DNA of 64,000 nt from Melieria omissa (taxonomy: Eukaryota; Arthropoda; Insecta; Diptera; Ulidiidae), in the NCBI GenBank assembly GCA_963971225.1, contig OZ020269.1, positions 105,533,486 to 105,597,485 of the forward strand, in the 5' to 3' direction. The number at the start of each line of letters is the position of its first letter. The stretch's first letter is position 1. The notes below the pieces were generated by a model. That model was not told the DNA's origin and did no database searches. It was given only the letters and a program-made list of their open reading frames with translations. Positions 1 to 10,815 of the stretch are shown here, piece by piece. The position numbers and the translations under genes were made by a program.

Positions 1-725
1 ATTCACCATAGACTGGAATGGGTGGCAATAAGTTAGTGCCAGGTCTGGACTATAAGGTGAATGCATAATAACACCTCAACCCAGTTCCCGGCGCTTCTGG
101 CAAGACACAATCGATGTATGTAGTCTGACGTTGTCCCGATGAAACACAATTTCTCTCCTAACTATTGGCCAAAGCCAAAGCCAAAGACGGTCCAATTGTG
201 GACTGTAAAGGTCTGATTTATGACTTTGTCCATAGGCAAGCAACTCAGAGTAGATGAAACACAATTCCTCCCCTAACTGTTGGCCAAAGCTGGCCGTCTC
301 TGGGCAATTTTTTCCTTCAAACGGTCCAACTGTGGACAGTACAAGTCTGAATTATGACTTTGCCCGTAGGTAGGCAGCTCAGAGTAGATGATTTTTTTCT
401 TATCCCACCAAACACACAGCAATACCTTTTTGATTTGGCCACCGTTTGAGTCGAATTACCTCTATTCGACCTCGTCGTCATTCCCTTTTTATTACCAGTC
501 ACCATTCGCTTCTGAAATGATTCGATTTTGTTGCAATTCAGCAGCGATTCGCATATGAAAATTCGGTCCATAAGGTTCCGAGGTAAACTCAAGTGGCACC
601 CATACATCAAACTCCCTTTTGTATCCAACCTTCTTGAAGTCGTTCCAAACCATGTTTAGTGCAATGTTCTGTTCCTGGACAATCGAAACAGTGGTTGCAT
701 GACGTTCGGGTTCAAAGATTTCCAT
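1..725 (-). pseudogene. Mariner transposase pseudogene, truncated by the window edge
   Basis: Read on the minus strand this is a broken mariner transposase, the enzyme that cuts and pastes a Tc1/mariner element at TA sites. The segment LMDRIFICESLL (about 560-595) and the KRMVTG segment after it match the mariner catalytic core. The block around 145-115 reads FHRDNVRLHT, the equivalent of the HQDNARPHT motif, and YSPDL follows near 40-55. By eye two of the three catalytic aspartates are lost: TGDE has become TGNK, and the last Asp, in the usual SDYH position, is replaced in TYCH. There are several frameshifts and stops. A stretch of about 115-134 bp covering the YxELLxYGQ...LDR region is tandemly duplicated (about 138-255 and 253-389). 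The N-terminal helix-turn-helix part is weak (WNDFKKVGYKREFDVWVP, about 585-645). The C-terminus lies outside the window. Confidence 0.87.
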
Positions 726-1164
726 GGTTTCAGAGGCATTTTCGACAACTGGACAAAGTGAAATACATTAGAGTCGACAATAACAGCACTGAAAATATTC
801 AAAGTAAGAGTGTGGAAAGGAACAACAGCAACAACAACAACAACAATAACATTGTCCAGAGCGAGTAATATATCTTTGACATCAATATTACCGGAACGGA
901 ATCGGCGGAAGCCAAATTTCTCATAAACCATAAACACTATTTACATGTTTAGTCGCCTTTATAAAAAAATTCGTAAAATTTGGCGTATTTTCTCTATACT
1001 GTTGTTCATCTTTGACGCACGCTCAAACGAAACTGAGTCAAGCAATCAAAAACTGTCTGAGAAGTTTCTTTAGTACGAGATCTTATCTTTCCAATGCCAT
1101 CTAACGAAATCCGATCACACTTATACAACGCAAAATATAGATTACCAAAATCATCAATTGCAAA
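726..1164. other. Non-coding spacer with a CAA run
   Basis: This stretch sits between two mariner-type relics. It holds a CAA-rich microsatellite at about 819-850. It may include degraded 5' sequence of the minus-strand mariner, but I see no motif that shows this. No other structure is visible. Confidence 0.5.
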
Positions 1165-1781
1165 TATAGGGTGTTTTTTTTAGAGGTTTGTTTTTCGAAT
1201 AGAGATAAAACTGGCATTTTGTGGTCAAATCTGGCAACTCTAATGTCATTTATGTTCAGTTTGGTTTGCCATTTCATCATGAACAGGTTGACAAAAGAAC
1301 AATGCTTGCAAATCGTGCAAATTTATTTCGAAAATAATGGTTCAGTTCCATCCATCCAGCTCCGTCCATTTTATGGTCGACATAATCGTCCATCAGAGCA
1401 AAATCGGTCCATCCATCGGTTAACCATGGGTCGTTTTCGCACTACGTTTACTCTATGTGATAATACGCATCCGCAGAGACGTCGAACAGTGCGCACCGAA
1501 GAAACAATTGCCGCTGTAGAGCAAAATGTTGAAGAGGACCCGAATGAATCGATTCGCCACCGTGCACAGCAATTGGAGCTTTGTCCATCAACTTTAAAAA
1601 TTGGACCTGTAGAATTGGCTTTATTCGAGCCAGTCGCGGCGGCCACATGCCCGAAATCATATTTAAACATTAATGGCATAAAATTATCCTTCCAATAAAG
1701 CCAAATTGATGGACATTAAAACGATTTTCTTGTGTTTTATTTCAATTCGAAGTTCTATACCTCTAAAAAAAACACCCTATA
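1165..1781 (+). mobile_element. Internally deleted mariner-family element (MITE-like, 617 bp with TA)
   Basis: The ends are a perfect 23 bp inverted repeat counting the TA at each end (1165-1187 and 1759-1781). Each reads TATAGGGTG, eight Ts, then AGAGGT inward. TA is the duplicated target of Tc1/mariner elements. The interior carries the first and last parts of a transposase gene joined by a large deletion, so the element is non-autonomous and only ends plus scraps remain. A complete element of this superfamily is usually about 1.3 kb. Perfect end repeats suggest a fairly recent origin or spread in trans by an active relative. Confidence 0.92.
1279..1673 (+). pseudogene. Deleted transposase gene inside the 1165-1781 element
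   Basis: The start at 1279 gives MNRLTKEQ, a typical N-terminus for this mariner-like family. It runs through the helix-turn-helix region (LRPFYGRHNRPSE, RFRTTFTL, VRTEETIAAV) to SIRHRAQQLELCPSTLKI. The whole catalytic core is then missing. The sequence resumes, in another frame, with the family C-terminus ASRGGHMPEIIFKH and a stop at 1671-1673. Small frame and residue changes occur before the deletion as well. There is no catalytic triad, so it cannot encode an active enzyme. The N-terminal DNA-binding part could in principle still be translated. Confidence 0.9.
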
Positions 1782-3227
1782 TTTAAATTTAAATTCCAAA
1801 ATGTAGAAAATCTGCAAACTTCCAGATGCTTTTTTTTATAATTTTTAAATTGCCATGTAAACACTTTTAAATACAGTGAAACTTAAAACTAGTTTAAAAA
1901 TTAAGTAAGTTAAAACCTGTAGCGGAAATGTTTTTACTGGGATAAGTTAAAATTTTCAATTCATCGATTTAATCTTTTGTGCGGTTGTATCATTAACATC
2001 CGATACCATTTTTTCGATTTTTTTTTACCGAACCCTTTTTTTAGAGTGTTGTCATGTAACAGCAACCATGTCGTTGTTGCTGTAATAATTATTTAAACAT
2101 AAAATTTTTACGCATAATATAAAATTGAATATTTTTTATTTTACTTCAGATTAAATTACCTACATAAAAATTCCATCTGAATTGGAATAAACGGTCAAAT
2201 TAAAATAAATAGAAAAATATAAAATTAAAATAATAATAAAATAAATAAATAATAATAATAAATTAAATAAATAGAAAAAATATAAAATTAAAATAATAAT
2301 AATAATAATAAATCAAAATAAACTTTTGTAGCACAGTGTTAACTTCCACTACATATTCATAAAATATTAATAATTTGTATTTTTCTTCTTCAAAAAATTT
2401 CCCCTTATTTTACAAATTCGCCCTCGAGTAATTTTTGAGAGTAAGTTACACTCTCTTTCCTATTTTTCTCTCTCGTTTTGTCAAATCGTTAGTGCGCATG
2501 TGCATCTTTTTGCAAGACTCTTTGATGAAGTTCGAAATTGTTTCGAAAATGCAGCTGACTATATTACCAACAACAACAGCAAACAAACCAAGCGGAATGC
2601 AAACATTACAAGAAGAACTATGGAGTAGATATGCAGAAAACGGCAAGAAGAAGCATGTAAAGTGTGGACAATATGAAAAAAGTAAAAAAAAAAACAAGTC
2701 ATGAATGAAGGCAAAGGATTCATTTCTTGGATGTTAATTTGATTTTAATTTCAATTATTTTCTTATGGAAGTAAAGTTGATATAAGTTACTAATCAAACA
2801 ATATAATTTTTGCATATTAAATATTGTAAAAAAATAGAAAATAATAATTAAATCAACTTCTAACTTGAGATATAATTTATGTGTTTCATTATGCCATTTT
2901 TTAGCTAATTAATGGAATATTATGTTGATTGCCGATGAGTTCTTCAAAAACAAAATAAACAAATAACAAGAACAACATATCAAGAAACTGTCAACACCGG
3001 AAAGACATTAAAAACAAAAACATCGGCTGCAGCAGGCAATGGAGCGTAAACATTCCCCCATTTTACAGCATACAACATAATTAGGAGCACATCAAAGCGT
3101 GGCCGAAGACGACAGCGACAACACAACAGTGGCACAAAGGGAGTTGAGATAATCACAAATGTTGCACGCATGTTTTAGCAACAACAGACAACCACTAAGA
3201 ATCTTTCTGTCAGTTTTGAGAAAAGTG
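1782..3227. other. AT-rich non-coding stretch
   Basis: Mostly AT-rich sequence with AAT/AAAT runs (about 2205-2325) and CAA-type bits near 2565 and 2960. Open frames at 2435-2704 (plus) and 2980-3171 (minus) show no recognisable motif or domain, and I do not call them genes. Confidence 0.6.
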
Positions 3228-3431
3228 ATTAGTGACTAAATCTCGAACAACGAGCAGTGCAAATGAAATTATATAAAAAAATTCTTTTATAAAATTAAAT
3301 TTAACATTTTTTATAAAATCAAAAAAAAACATTAGTGACTAAATCTCGAACAACGAGCAGTGCAAATGAAATTATATGAAAAAATTATTTTATAAAATTA
3401 AATTAACATTTTTTTATAAAATAAAAAAAAA
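3228..3431. repeat. Tandem duplication, ~103 bp unit, two copies
   Basis: A segment beginning ATTAGTGACTAAATCTCG occurs at 3228 and again at 3331 with only a few differences. The second copy leads directly into the TTTTA array, so the duplication and the array share a boundary. Confidence 0.85.
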
Positions 3432-4125
3432 CATATTTTATTTTATTTTATTTTATTTATCTTATTTAATTTTATTTTATTTTATTTCATTTTATTTTAT
3501 TTTACTTTATTTTATTTTATTTTATTTTATTTTATTTTATTTTATTTTATTTTATTTTATTTTATTTTATTTTATTTTATTTTATTTTATTTTATTTTAT
3601 TTTATTTTATTTTATTTTATTTTATTTTATTTGTTTAGTTTATTTTATTTTTTTTATTTTATTTTATTTTATTTTTTTTTATTTTATTTTATTTTTTTTA
3701 TTTTATTTTATTTTATTTTTTTTTTATTTTATTTTATTTTATTTTATTTTATTTTACTTTATTTTATTTTATTTTATTTTATTTTATTTTATTTTATTTT
3801 ATTTTATTTTATTTTATTTTATTTTATTTTATTTTATTTTATTTTGTTTTAATTTATTTTCTTTTATTTTAGTTTATTTTATTTTATTTTATTTTATTTT
3901 ATTTTATTTTATTTTATTTTATTTTATTTTATTTTATTTTATTTTATTTTATTTTATTTTATTTTATTTTATTTTATTTTATTTTATTTTATTTTATTTT
4001 ATTTTATTTTATTTTATTTTATATTATTTTATTTTATTTTATTTTATTTTATTTTATTTTTTTTATTTTTTTTGTTTTGTTTTATTTTATTTTATTTTTT
4101 TTATTTTATTTTTTTTTATTTTTGA
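3432..4125. repeat. Pentanucleotide satellite (TTTTA)n, ~690 bp
   Basis: Nearly continuous TTTTA repeats with occasional expansions of the T run and single-base variants. In the plus frame this gives an artefactual F/I/L/Y-rich open frame at 3376-3852, because five bases read three times give a five-residue period without stops. It is not a gene. Confidence 0.98.
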
Positions 4126-5339
4126 TTTACCAAAAATAATTTTTCGTTTCATTTACACAGCAAAAATTAATTGTTTAGTCAATATTTAAAATGGAAATAC
4201 TCATTAAATCATGAAAAGATTATTTTGAAATTTCCAAAAATCTTATTTTTATTATTTTTATTTTTAATTTTTCATTCAACCCAGTTTTCAAGATTTACAA
4301 CAATCTGCCCTGTCCACACACGATAGATTCGTGCGCCACTCGAGTACGTTTTCGTGCAGTTAATTTATCGCTCAATGTCTGCCTCGATTGCCCCTGTCGT
4401 AGACACTTGCCCCGCCTCCTTCCCGTTGCTACCTCGTCCGCCTGAATGACATGAATCACTCACTCACTAACATGCAGTGCGATTGCCACACACTCTCGCC
4501 GCCCATTCACACACACACACTCGCCTCCTCCTACAACCCCTCAACCAACAAAGTTTTCTCCGGCATTTTCATTTTCATGAACCATCATCATCGTCGTCGC
4601 CGCCGCTTTTAGGTGTCATTTCGAAAAGTTTTGAGTTGGTCATTAGTCACATACACGCTACGAGTACAAGCACACATACAACTACATACAACTGTTTGTG
4701 TTGTTTTTGTACTTAATCCAAGAACACCGCGCTACCCCGAAAACAACACAGCCGACCTTTGCGACAAATATTTTCAGTTTTATTTATTTTTTTTTATTTT
4801 TTCAAAATTTTTTTTCCTCATCATTTCGTTAACGCTGGCTGCATGTTTTGTCTATTTTCTTAGGCTTTCTTCACATACTCGTAGACATTTTTTTGTTTGC
4901 ACTTTGTTGCGTTAATGTGTCCGCCGGGCATGTTCGTGTACGATCGCATACGTTCTGTACCGCTCAGACAACAAATGACAACAACAACACGGCTGCCAGC
5001 AACCAAATCCACACGCAGTCTTCAGCGCCTTCTTCAGTTGTTGCAACTAAAGTGACCAGACGGATTGCAATGAGAACAAATTGAGATGAAATTTTGAGGG
5101 AAAATATAAATCAAAAAATTAAAATTAATAATTCAATTTGTTTTCAATTCGACCAGTGATGAGCACTATTAGGTACAAATAAAAACATTTCATAATAATT
5201 TCAATGCTTTTTTAAGATTAGATTACATTAGATTCGATTTAGATTAGATTTTCTTCATACAGACTAACAAGCAATAAAGTAACATTAAAATATTAACTTA
5301 AATTTCTAAATTGACTTATCATTTTTGCAAAATTTTTTA
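4126..5339. other. Unique non-coding DNA, GC-richer core at 4290-5060
   Basis: After AT-rich sequence there is a compositionally normal, non-repetitive block (about 4290-5060) with CA and CATC/CGTCG runs. Open frames here lack recognisable domains. Near 5210-5255 there is a short imperfect GATTA-type pentanucleotide run. The block could be a conserved non-coding or regulatory region, but the sequence alone does not show this. Confidence 0.5.
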
Positions 5340-5716
5340 AGTCTAGTCTAGTCTAGTCTAGTCTAGTCTAATCTAGTCTAGTCTAGTCTAGTCTAGTCTA
5401 GTCTAGTCTAGTCTAGTCTAGTCTAGTCTAGTCTAGTCTAGTCTAGTCTAGTCTAGTCTAGTCTAGTCTAGTCTAGTCTAGTCTAGTCTAGTCTAGTCTA
5501 GTCTAGTCTAGTCTAGTCTAGTCTAGTCTAGTCTAGTCTAGTCTAGTCTAGTCTAGTCTAGTCTAGTCTAGTCTAGTCTAGTCTAGTCTAGTCTAGTCTA
5601 GTCTAGTCTAGTCTAGTCTAGTCTAGTCTAGTCTAGTCTAGTCTAGTCTAGTCTAGTCTAGTCTAGTCTAGTCTAGTCTAGTCTAGTCTAGTCTAGACTA
5701 GACTAGACTAGACTTG
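5340..5716. repeat. Pentanucleotide satellite (GTCTA)n with inverted terminal copies
   Basis: About 71 consecutive GTCTA units, with one visible variant near 5371, run from 5341 to about 5695. The array then switches to the opposite orientation (TAGAC units) for its last four or so copies. The two ends are therefore complementary: it starts AAGTCTAGTCTAG and ends CTAGACTAGACTT. Confidence 0.98.
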
Positions 5717-6199
5717 AAATTGAAATTGAATTGAAATATTTCAACATTTTATTTATTTCACAAAACTCTTTGCATAGTTATGGTCACCCTACATGCATTT
5801 TAAACATATCCCTACACCTTAAGCAGTACTCAGGCGCCGCTCGTTCGCTTCTATCGCATTTCAGTTGCACATTCTGTGCGCCTCGACATTCTTCATTAGT
5901 GAAATCCAGCGACTTTTCTACGCCTTTGCCCGGTTTTTTTTCATCTTTTTGGGCTCTTCAACAGTTTTTGAGTACCAACTCAAGTGCAGTTTTACTTGTT
6001 TTTGCTGCCTTTGCTTTGTATTTTAATTGTTGTTCTTGCTTATGGTGTTTGACAATGGCCACATTGAAATGCAGTTAAATTGGGTAAAAATTGCACTTTA
6101 AGAATTTTGTTGCTTTTTTATTTAAAGAAGAACATTTAGTCCATTTTTGATTTTCTACAAAAGAAAGTTACTCTACAAAATAAACCACATCTCAGTAAT
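5717..6199. other. Non-coding spacer
   Basis: Unique sequence. The open frame at 5731-6078 (plus, 115 codons) shows no domain, signal peptide or gene context that I can recognise, and I treat it as chance. Confidence 0.5.
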
Positions 6200-7400
6200 T
6201 ATCCTGTCAAAGGAACTACAGAGGGTAAAAATATTTTCAAAACGGCAACTTTTTTCAAGGTCATTTTACAACTTAAATTTAGATTTGTTAGTACATTGCT
6301 TCGTCCGTAGTATTTTTTAAAAGTTACAAATGGTTTCCACAACTTGTGTCAGAGCTCCAGCTCTTCTTCTTCTCGAAGCTAAAGACAGTGAAATTACTTA
6401 GAAAACGTTACTTTATACAAGTTCACACTTCAGCTTCAATTTAGTTGGCTTGTCTGTAGCATTTGGACAACTTTGAGCCCATTTTTCAATAACTACAAAT
6501 GGTTTCCACAACTTGTGTCAAATTTTAGGGCTTCAGTTCTTCTTCTTCTAGAAGAAAGAGGCAGTGAAATTACTTAGAAAAGGTTACCTTATACAAATTT
6601 ACACTTCAGCTTCAATTTAGTTGGGTTGTCGGTAGCATTTGGACAACTTTGAACCCATTTTTCAATAGCTGCAAATGGCTTCCACAACTTGTGTCAAATT
6701 TTAGTGGTTTAGTTCTTCTTCTTCTAGAAGCTAGAGAAAATAAAATACTTCGAAAAGTTTACTTTATACAAGTTCACACTTCAGCTTCAATTTAGTTGGG
6801 TTGTCTTTATCATTTGGCCAACTTTGAGCCCATTTTTCAAAAGCTACAAATGGCTTCCACAACTTGTGTAAAATTTTAGTGGTTTAGTTCTTCTTCTTCT
6901 AGAAGCTAGAGACAGTGAAAGTTCTTAGAAACGATTACTTTATACAAATTTAGAGTTCAGCTTCAATTTAGTTGGGTTCTCTGTAGCATTTGGACAACTT
7001 TGAGCCCATTTTTCAATAACTACAAATGGCTTCCACAATTTGTGTAAAATTTTAGGGCTGCAGTTCTTCTTCTTCTAGAAGAAAGAGGCAGTGAAATTAC
7101 TTAGAAAAGGTTACCTTATACAAATTTACATTTCAGCTTCAATTTAGTTGGGTTGTCTGTAGCATTTGGACAACTTTGAACCCATATTTCAATAACTACA
7201 AATGGCTTCCACAATTTGTGTCAAATTTTAGGGCTTCAGTTTTTATTCTTCTGAAAGTTAGAAACTTCTTCTAGAAGTTAAATAATTTAGAAAATGTTAC
7301 TTGAGACTAGTTCACTCTTCAGCTTTAATTCAATTTAGTTGTCCGTAGCATTTTGGCAACTTTGAGCTCATTTTCGAATAGTTGAATAGTTCCACTACTG
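6200..7400. repeat. Satellite-like tandem array, ~176 bp monomer, about 6-7 copies
   Basis: The marker CAAATGGYTTCCACAA recurs at 6327, 6496, 6672, 6847, 7023 and 7199, spaced 169, 176, 175, 176 and 176 bp. Each monomer contains a run of TTC triplets next to TCTAGAAG and the phrase CTTCAATTTAGTTGG. The outer copies are the most degraded, as is usual for tandem arrays. It is not coding: 176 is not a multiple of three and stops are frequent. Confidence 0.95.
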
Positions 7401-9204
7401 AAGAGGCCATGTTTCAGTCATTAAAACTTGTGTTTTTCATGCTCAAGACCTCAACTTTGTTTAAAGGTATTCTTCAACTTTGATCTTCCCGTTGAATATA
7501 CTTATACTTAAATAATTAAATATTTAACCTGAAATTTTAACCTATGAAATATTTTTAAAGCTTCACTTAAAACAAATTTCAATTCTATTCAAAATTTAAT
7601 CAGTTCAAAAGGTTCAATTGTTAGCAGCGTTAAACTGCAGTTAATCAGCCCCAGAAATGCTGCAAATTAAGGTAATTTACAACATTTTATTTTGCATTCA
7701 AAACTGAAGCCAACGAACGACAACAATTTCGCATTCGAGCTAAATGCAGTCGTGCACCCCTATTTATGTGAGAGTACGAAAGGTTAAAATGGCAACAAGT
7801 GAATTTTCATTTCCGCTTTTTAGATAATTAAGTAACCACCTCGCCCCGGCACCGGTCCCGCCCCTTGTGGATGGCGTTGCAAAACGTTGAGCCATTACGG
7901 AAACTCGAAATCCACGGACAGCGTTGCAATGTGCCCGTTTGCAAGTCGAGTTCAGGCGGGTTGAGCGGCGGCAATGGTTCGCGCTGCGCACAGGAATGGA
8001 AAATGTAAAAGCAGCTGACATACATTTTATGCATTTCGAGCGGAAAACGTAGTGAAAACACGCAACAAATGCATTGCCGGTCGTTGGTGGCACTGGCAAC
8101 ACACGTTTTTCTTGGCCAAATAAATGACTCACTAAAAGCATTTCACATTCAAATATTTATGATTTACAAATAACTTTAATGAGATGTTGCAGAGAAATTA
8201 CATAAAGTGGAGTAGGAGGCAAAAGAAAAAAAACTTGTTTGAGTGACATTAAAGTTTTAATTTGAAAGAAGCTGTGGAAGCTACATATACAAAATTTCAT
8301 ATTTACTGAGTTTTCCTGTTTAGTTGCCACTTCTCGACTTGACTCAGAAAAATTAATCTGCCATTAAAAATCTGTCCATCATTTCGCTCCAATTAAGTCC
8401 ACACTGTCTTTCATGTCGGCTGTTTATATAATATTTAGTCAAAATGTTCATCAAATTTTTACTTTTTACTTTTTGTTTTTTGACGCTTGCTTACGAAAAA
8501 CACCAACATTGAACAACATTGAAAAATGCGAAACTTAATTAAGCGGCCAAGTTGTGCGCTACTTTATTAGCTCACTTGAAAATTCCACTTAACGCGACGA
8601 AAACAAGCGAACAGCGCGCGCGACAGTCGATGCCGCAAGGGCACAGCGCAATCGGTGGCCGATGATGTCGCTGTTGCTGCTGCTGCTGCGTAAACTTTTA
8701 ATTAACCGAAACGTAAAGGCGAAGCCGCCAACACGGTCGCCGCCAGCCATCAGCGCCGCCGCTGACCGGCATAGCGCCGCGCAAATAATCAGCACGCCGC
8801 GACAGTACGCGCAGCAAATTGGGCGGGAAAAGACAGCGGCAACGGCAGCAGAATGAAGCGAATTGAAGCGAGCAGCATCGGCAGTGACCAGAAGCCGCGC
8901 AAAGTGTACGAGCCGCTGGCTACTTGCGGCCGACCAGAGCCACGCGTATGAAAAACTTTCACGCGTTGCAAGTTCGAAAAGTGCGCGCGCGTAAAAAGTT
9001 TCATTATTTATGCTTTTCAATGTTCAGTTTTTTGTTTGTTGTGTGCGTAAAGGAAAAGTTGTTGCAAAATTGTTGCACATAATTACAACAACAAGAAAAT
9101 ATTATAAAATAAATAATTGATTCGATTTAGGTCAAACGGTCAGGTGATTGGGTTAAGGGTTAATTTGTGCTTTTGGTTGCAGTTGATCGATGAAATGATT
9201 CGTT
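7401..9204. other. Unique non-coding DNA with GC-rich islands
   Basis: Two islands (about 7830-8100 and 8580-9000) are clearly GC-richer than their surroundings. The second has a CTG run at 8668-8690 and many CG dinucleotides. Long frames on the minus strand (7764-8141, 8589-9020) reflect the GC content and have no recognisable domain. Either island might be a promoter, 5' exon or enhancer of a distant gene. I cannot decide from this sequence. Confidence 0.5.
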
Positions 9205-9207
9205 GGT

Positions 9208-9265
9208 GTCAAAGTGGCGCACACAGGATTTCATTTTGGGGGGTTTTGTGCATAACTGAACAAAA
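9208..9265. mobile_element. Left end of a hAT-like MITE abutting a GATGT array
   Basis: The sequence AAGTGGCGCACACAGG followed by ATTTCATTTTGGGGG matches the end of the ~140-150 bp MITE family seen complete at 25141-25290, 26584-26726 and 62968-63104. After about 55 bp it passes directly into GATGT repeats, and no matching right end is seen. The MITE interior may have seeded the array. Confidence 0.75.
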
Positions 9266-10070
9266 TGATGTGATGTGATGTGATGTGATGTGGCGTGATG
9301 TGATGTGGAGAAGGTGAGGTGAGATCAGGTGATGTAATGTAATTTAATGTAATGTAATGTAATGCAATGTAATTTAATTTAATGTAATGCAATTTAATGT
9401 AATGTTACGTAATGTAATGTATTGTAATGTAATGTAATGTAATGTAATGTAATGTAATGTGATGTGATGTGATGTGATGTGATGTGATGTGATGTGATGT
9501 GATGTGATGTGATGTGATGTGATGTGATGTGATGTGATGTGATGTGATGTGATGTGATGTGATGTGATGTGATGTGATGTGATGTGATGTGATGTGATGT
9601 GATGTGATGTGATGTGATGTGATGTGATGTGATGTGATGTGATGTGATGTGATGTGATGTGATGTGATGTGATGTGATGTGATGTGATGTGATGTGATGT
9701 GATGTGATGTGATGTGATGTGATGTGATGTGATGTGATGTGATGTGATGTGATGTGATGTGATGTGATGTGATGTGATGTGATGTGATGTGATGTGATGT
9801 GATGTGATGTGATGTGATGTGATGTGATGTGATGTGATGTGATGTGATGTGATGTGATGTGATGTGATGTGATGTGATGTGATGTGATGTGATGTGATGT
9901 GATGTGATGTGATGTGATGTGATGTGATGTGATGTGATGTGATGTGATGTGATGTGATGTGATGTGATGTGATGTGATGTGATGTGATGTGATGTGATGT
10001 GATGTGGTGTGATGTGATGTGATGTGATGTGATGTTTTGTGATGTGGAGTAATGTAATGTAGTGTAATAT
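9266..10070. repeat. Pentanucleotide satellite (GATGT)n, block A, ~800 bp
   Basis: Perfect or near-perfect GATGT repeats make up the core (about 9460-10035), flanked by AATGT variants (about 9340-9460). On the minus strand this reads as an uninterrupted His-His-Ile-Thr-Ser peptide. That is a reading-frame artefact and not a protein. Confidence 0.98.
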
Positions 10071-10815
10071 TTTGCGATATTATATTAGTTATGTTATATG
10101 ATATTTGTGCATAAGTGGACAAAATGATGTGATGTGATGTAATGTTATCTGCTGTGATGTGATGTGATGTGATGTGATGTGATGTGATGTGATGTGATGT
10201 GATGTGATGTGATGTGATGTGATGTGATGTGATGTGATGTGATGTGATGTGATGTGATGTGATGTGATGTGATGTGATGTGATGTGATGTGATGTGATGT
10301 GATGTGATGTGATGTGATGTGATGTGATGTGATGTGATGTGATGTGATGTGATGTGATGTGATGTGATGTGATGTGATGTGATGTGATGTGATGTGATGT
10401 GATGTGATGTGATGTGATGTGATGTGATGTGATGTGATGTGATGTGATGTGATGTGATGTGATTTGATGTGAAGTGATATGATGTGATGTGATGTGATGT
10501 GATTTGATTTGTTGCGATTTGATGTGAATTGATGTGATGTGATGGATTGCGATGTGAATTGATGTGATTTGATTCTTATGTGATGCGATGTGAATTGATG
10601 TGATTTTATTTTGATGTGATGTGATGTGATTTAATTTTGATGTGATGTGATGTGATGTGATGTGATGTGATGTGATGTGATGTGATGTGATGTGATGTGA
10701 TGTGATGTGATGTGATGTGATGTGATGGATTGCGATGTGAATTGATGTGATTTGATTCTTATGTGATGCGATGTGAATTGATGTGATTTTATTTTGATGT
10801 GATGTGATGTAAGGG
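10071..10815. repeat. Pentanucleotide satellite (GATGT)n, block B, with a ~184 bp higher-order duplication
   Basis: Block B begins after TGTGCATAAGTGGACAAAA (near 10106), nearly the same phrase that precedes block A near 9247. It has a pure core at about 10150-10460 and a variant region. In the variant region a segment starting TGGATTGCGATGTGAATTG occurs at about 10543 and again at about 10727. This indicates unequal exchange inside the array. The minus-strand open frame is an artefact. Confidence 0.95.

Noticed and set aside
3376..3852. 158-codon Phe/Ile/Leu/Tyr-rich frame resembling a membrane protein
   Set aside because: It is the TTTTA array; the hydrophobicity follows from the T content.
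3432..5716. CRISPR array
   Set aside because: The repeats are short simple tandem repeats without spacers, and the DNA is eukaryotic.
8589..9020. 143-codon minus-strand frame in a GC-rich island
   Set aside because: No domain or gene context, and frames on the other strand are also open because GC-rich DNA has few stops.
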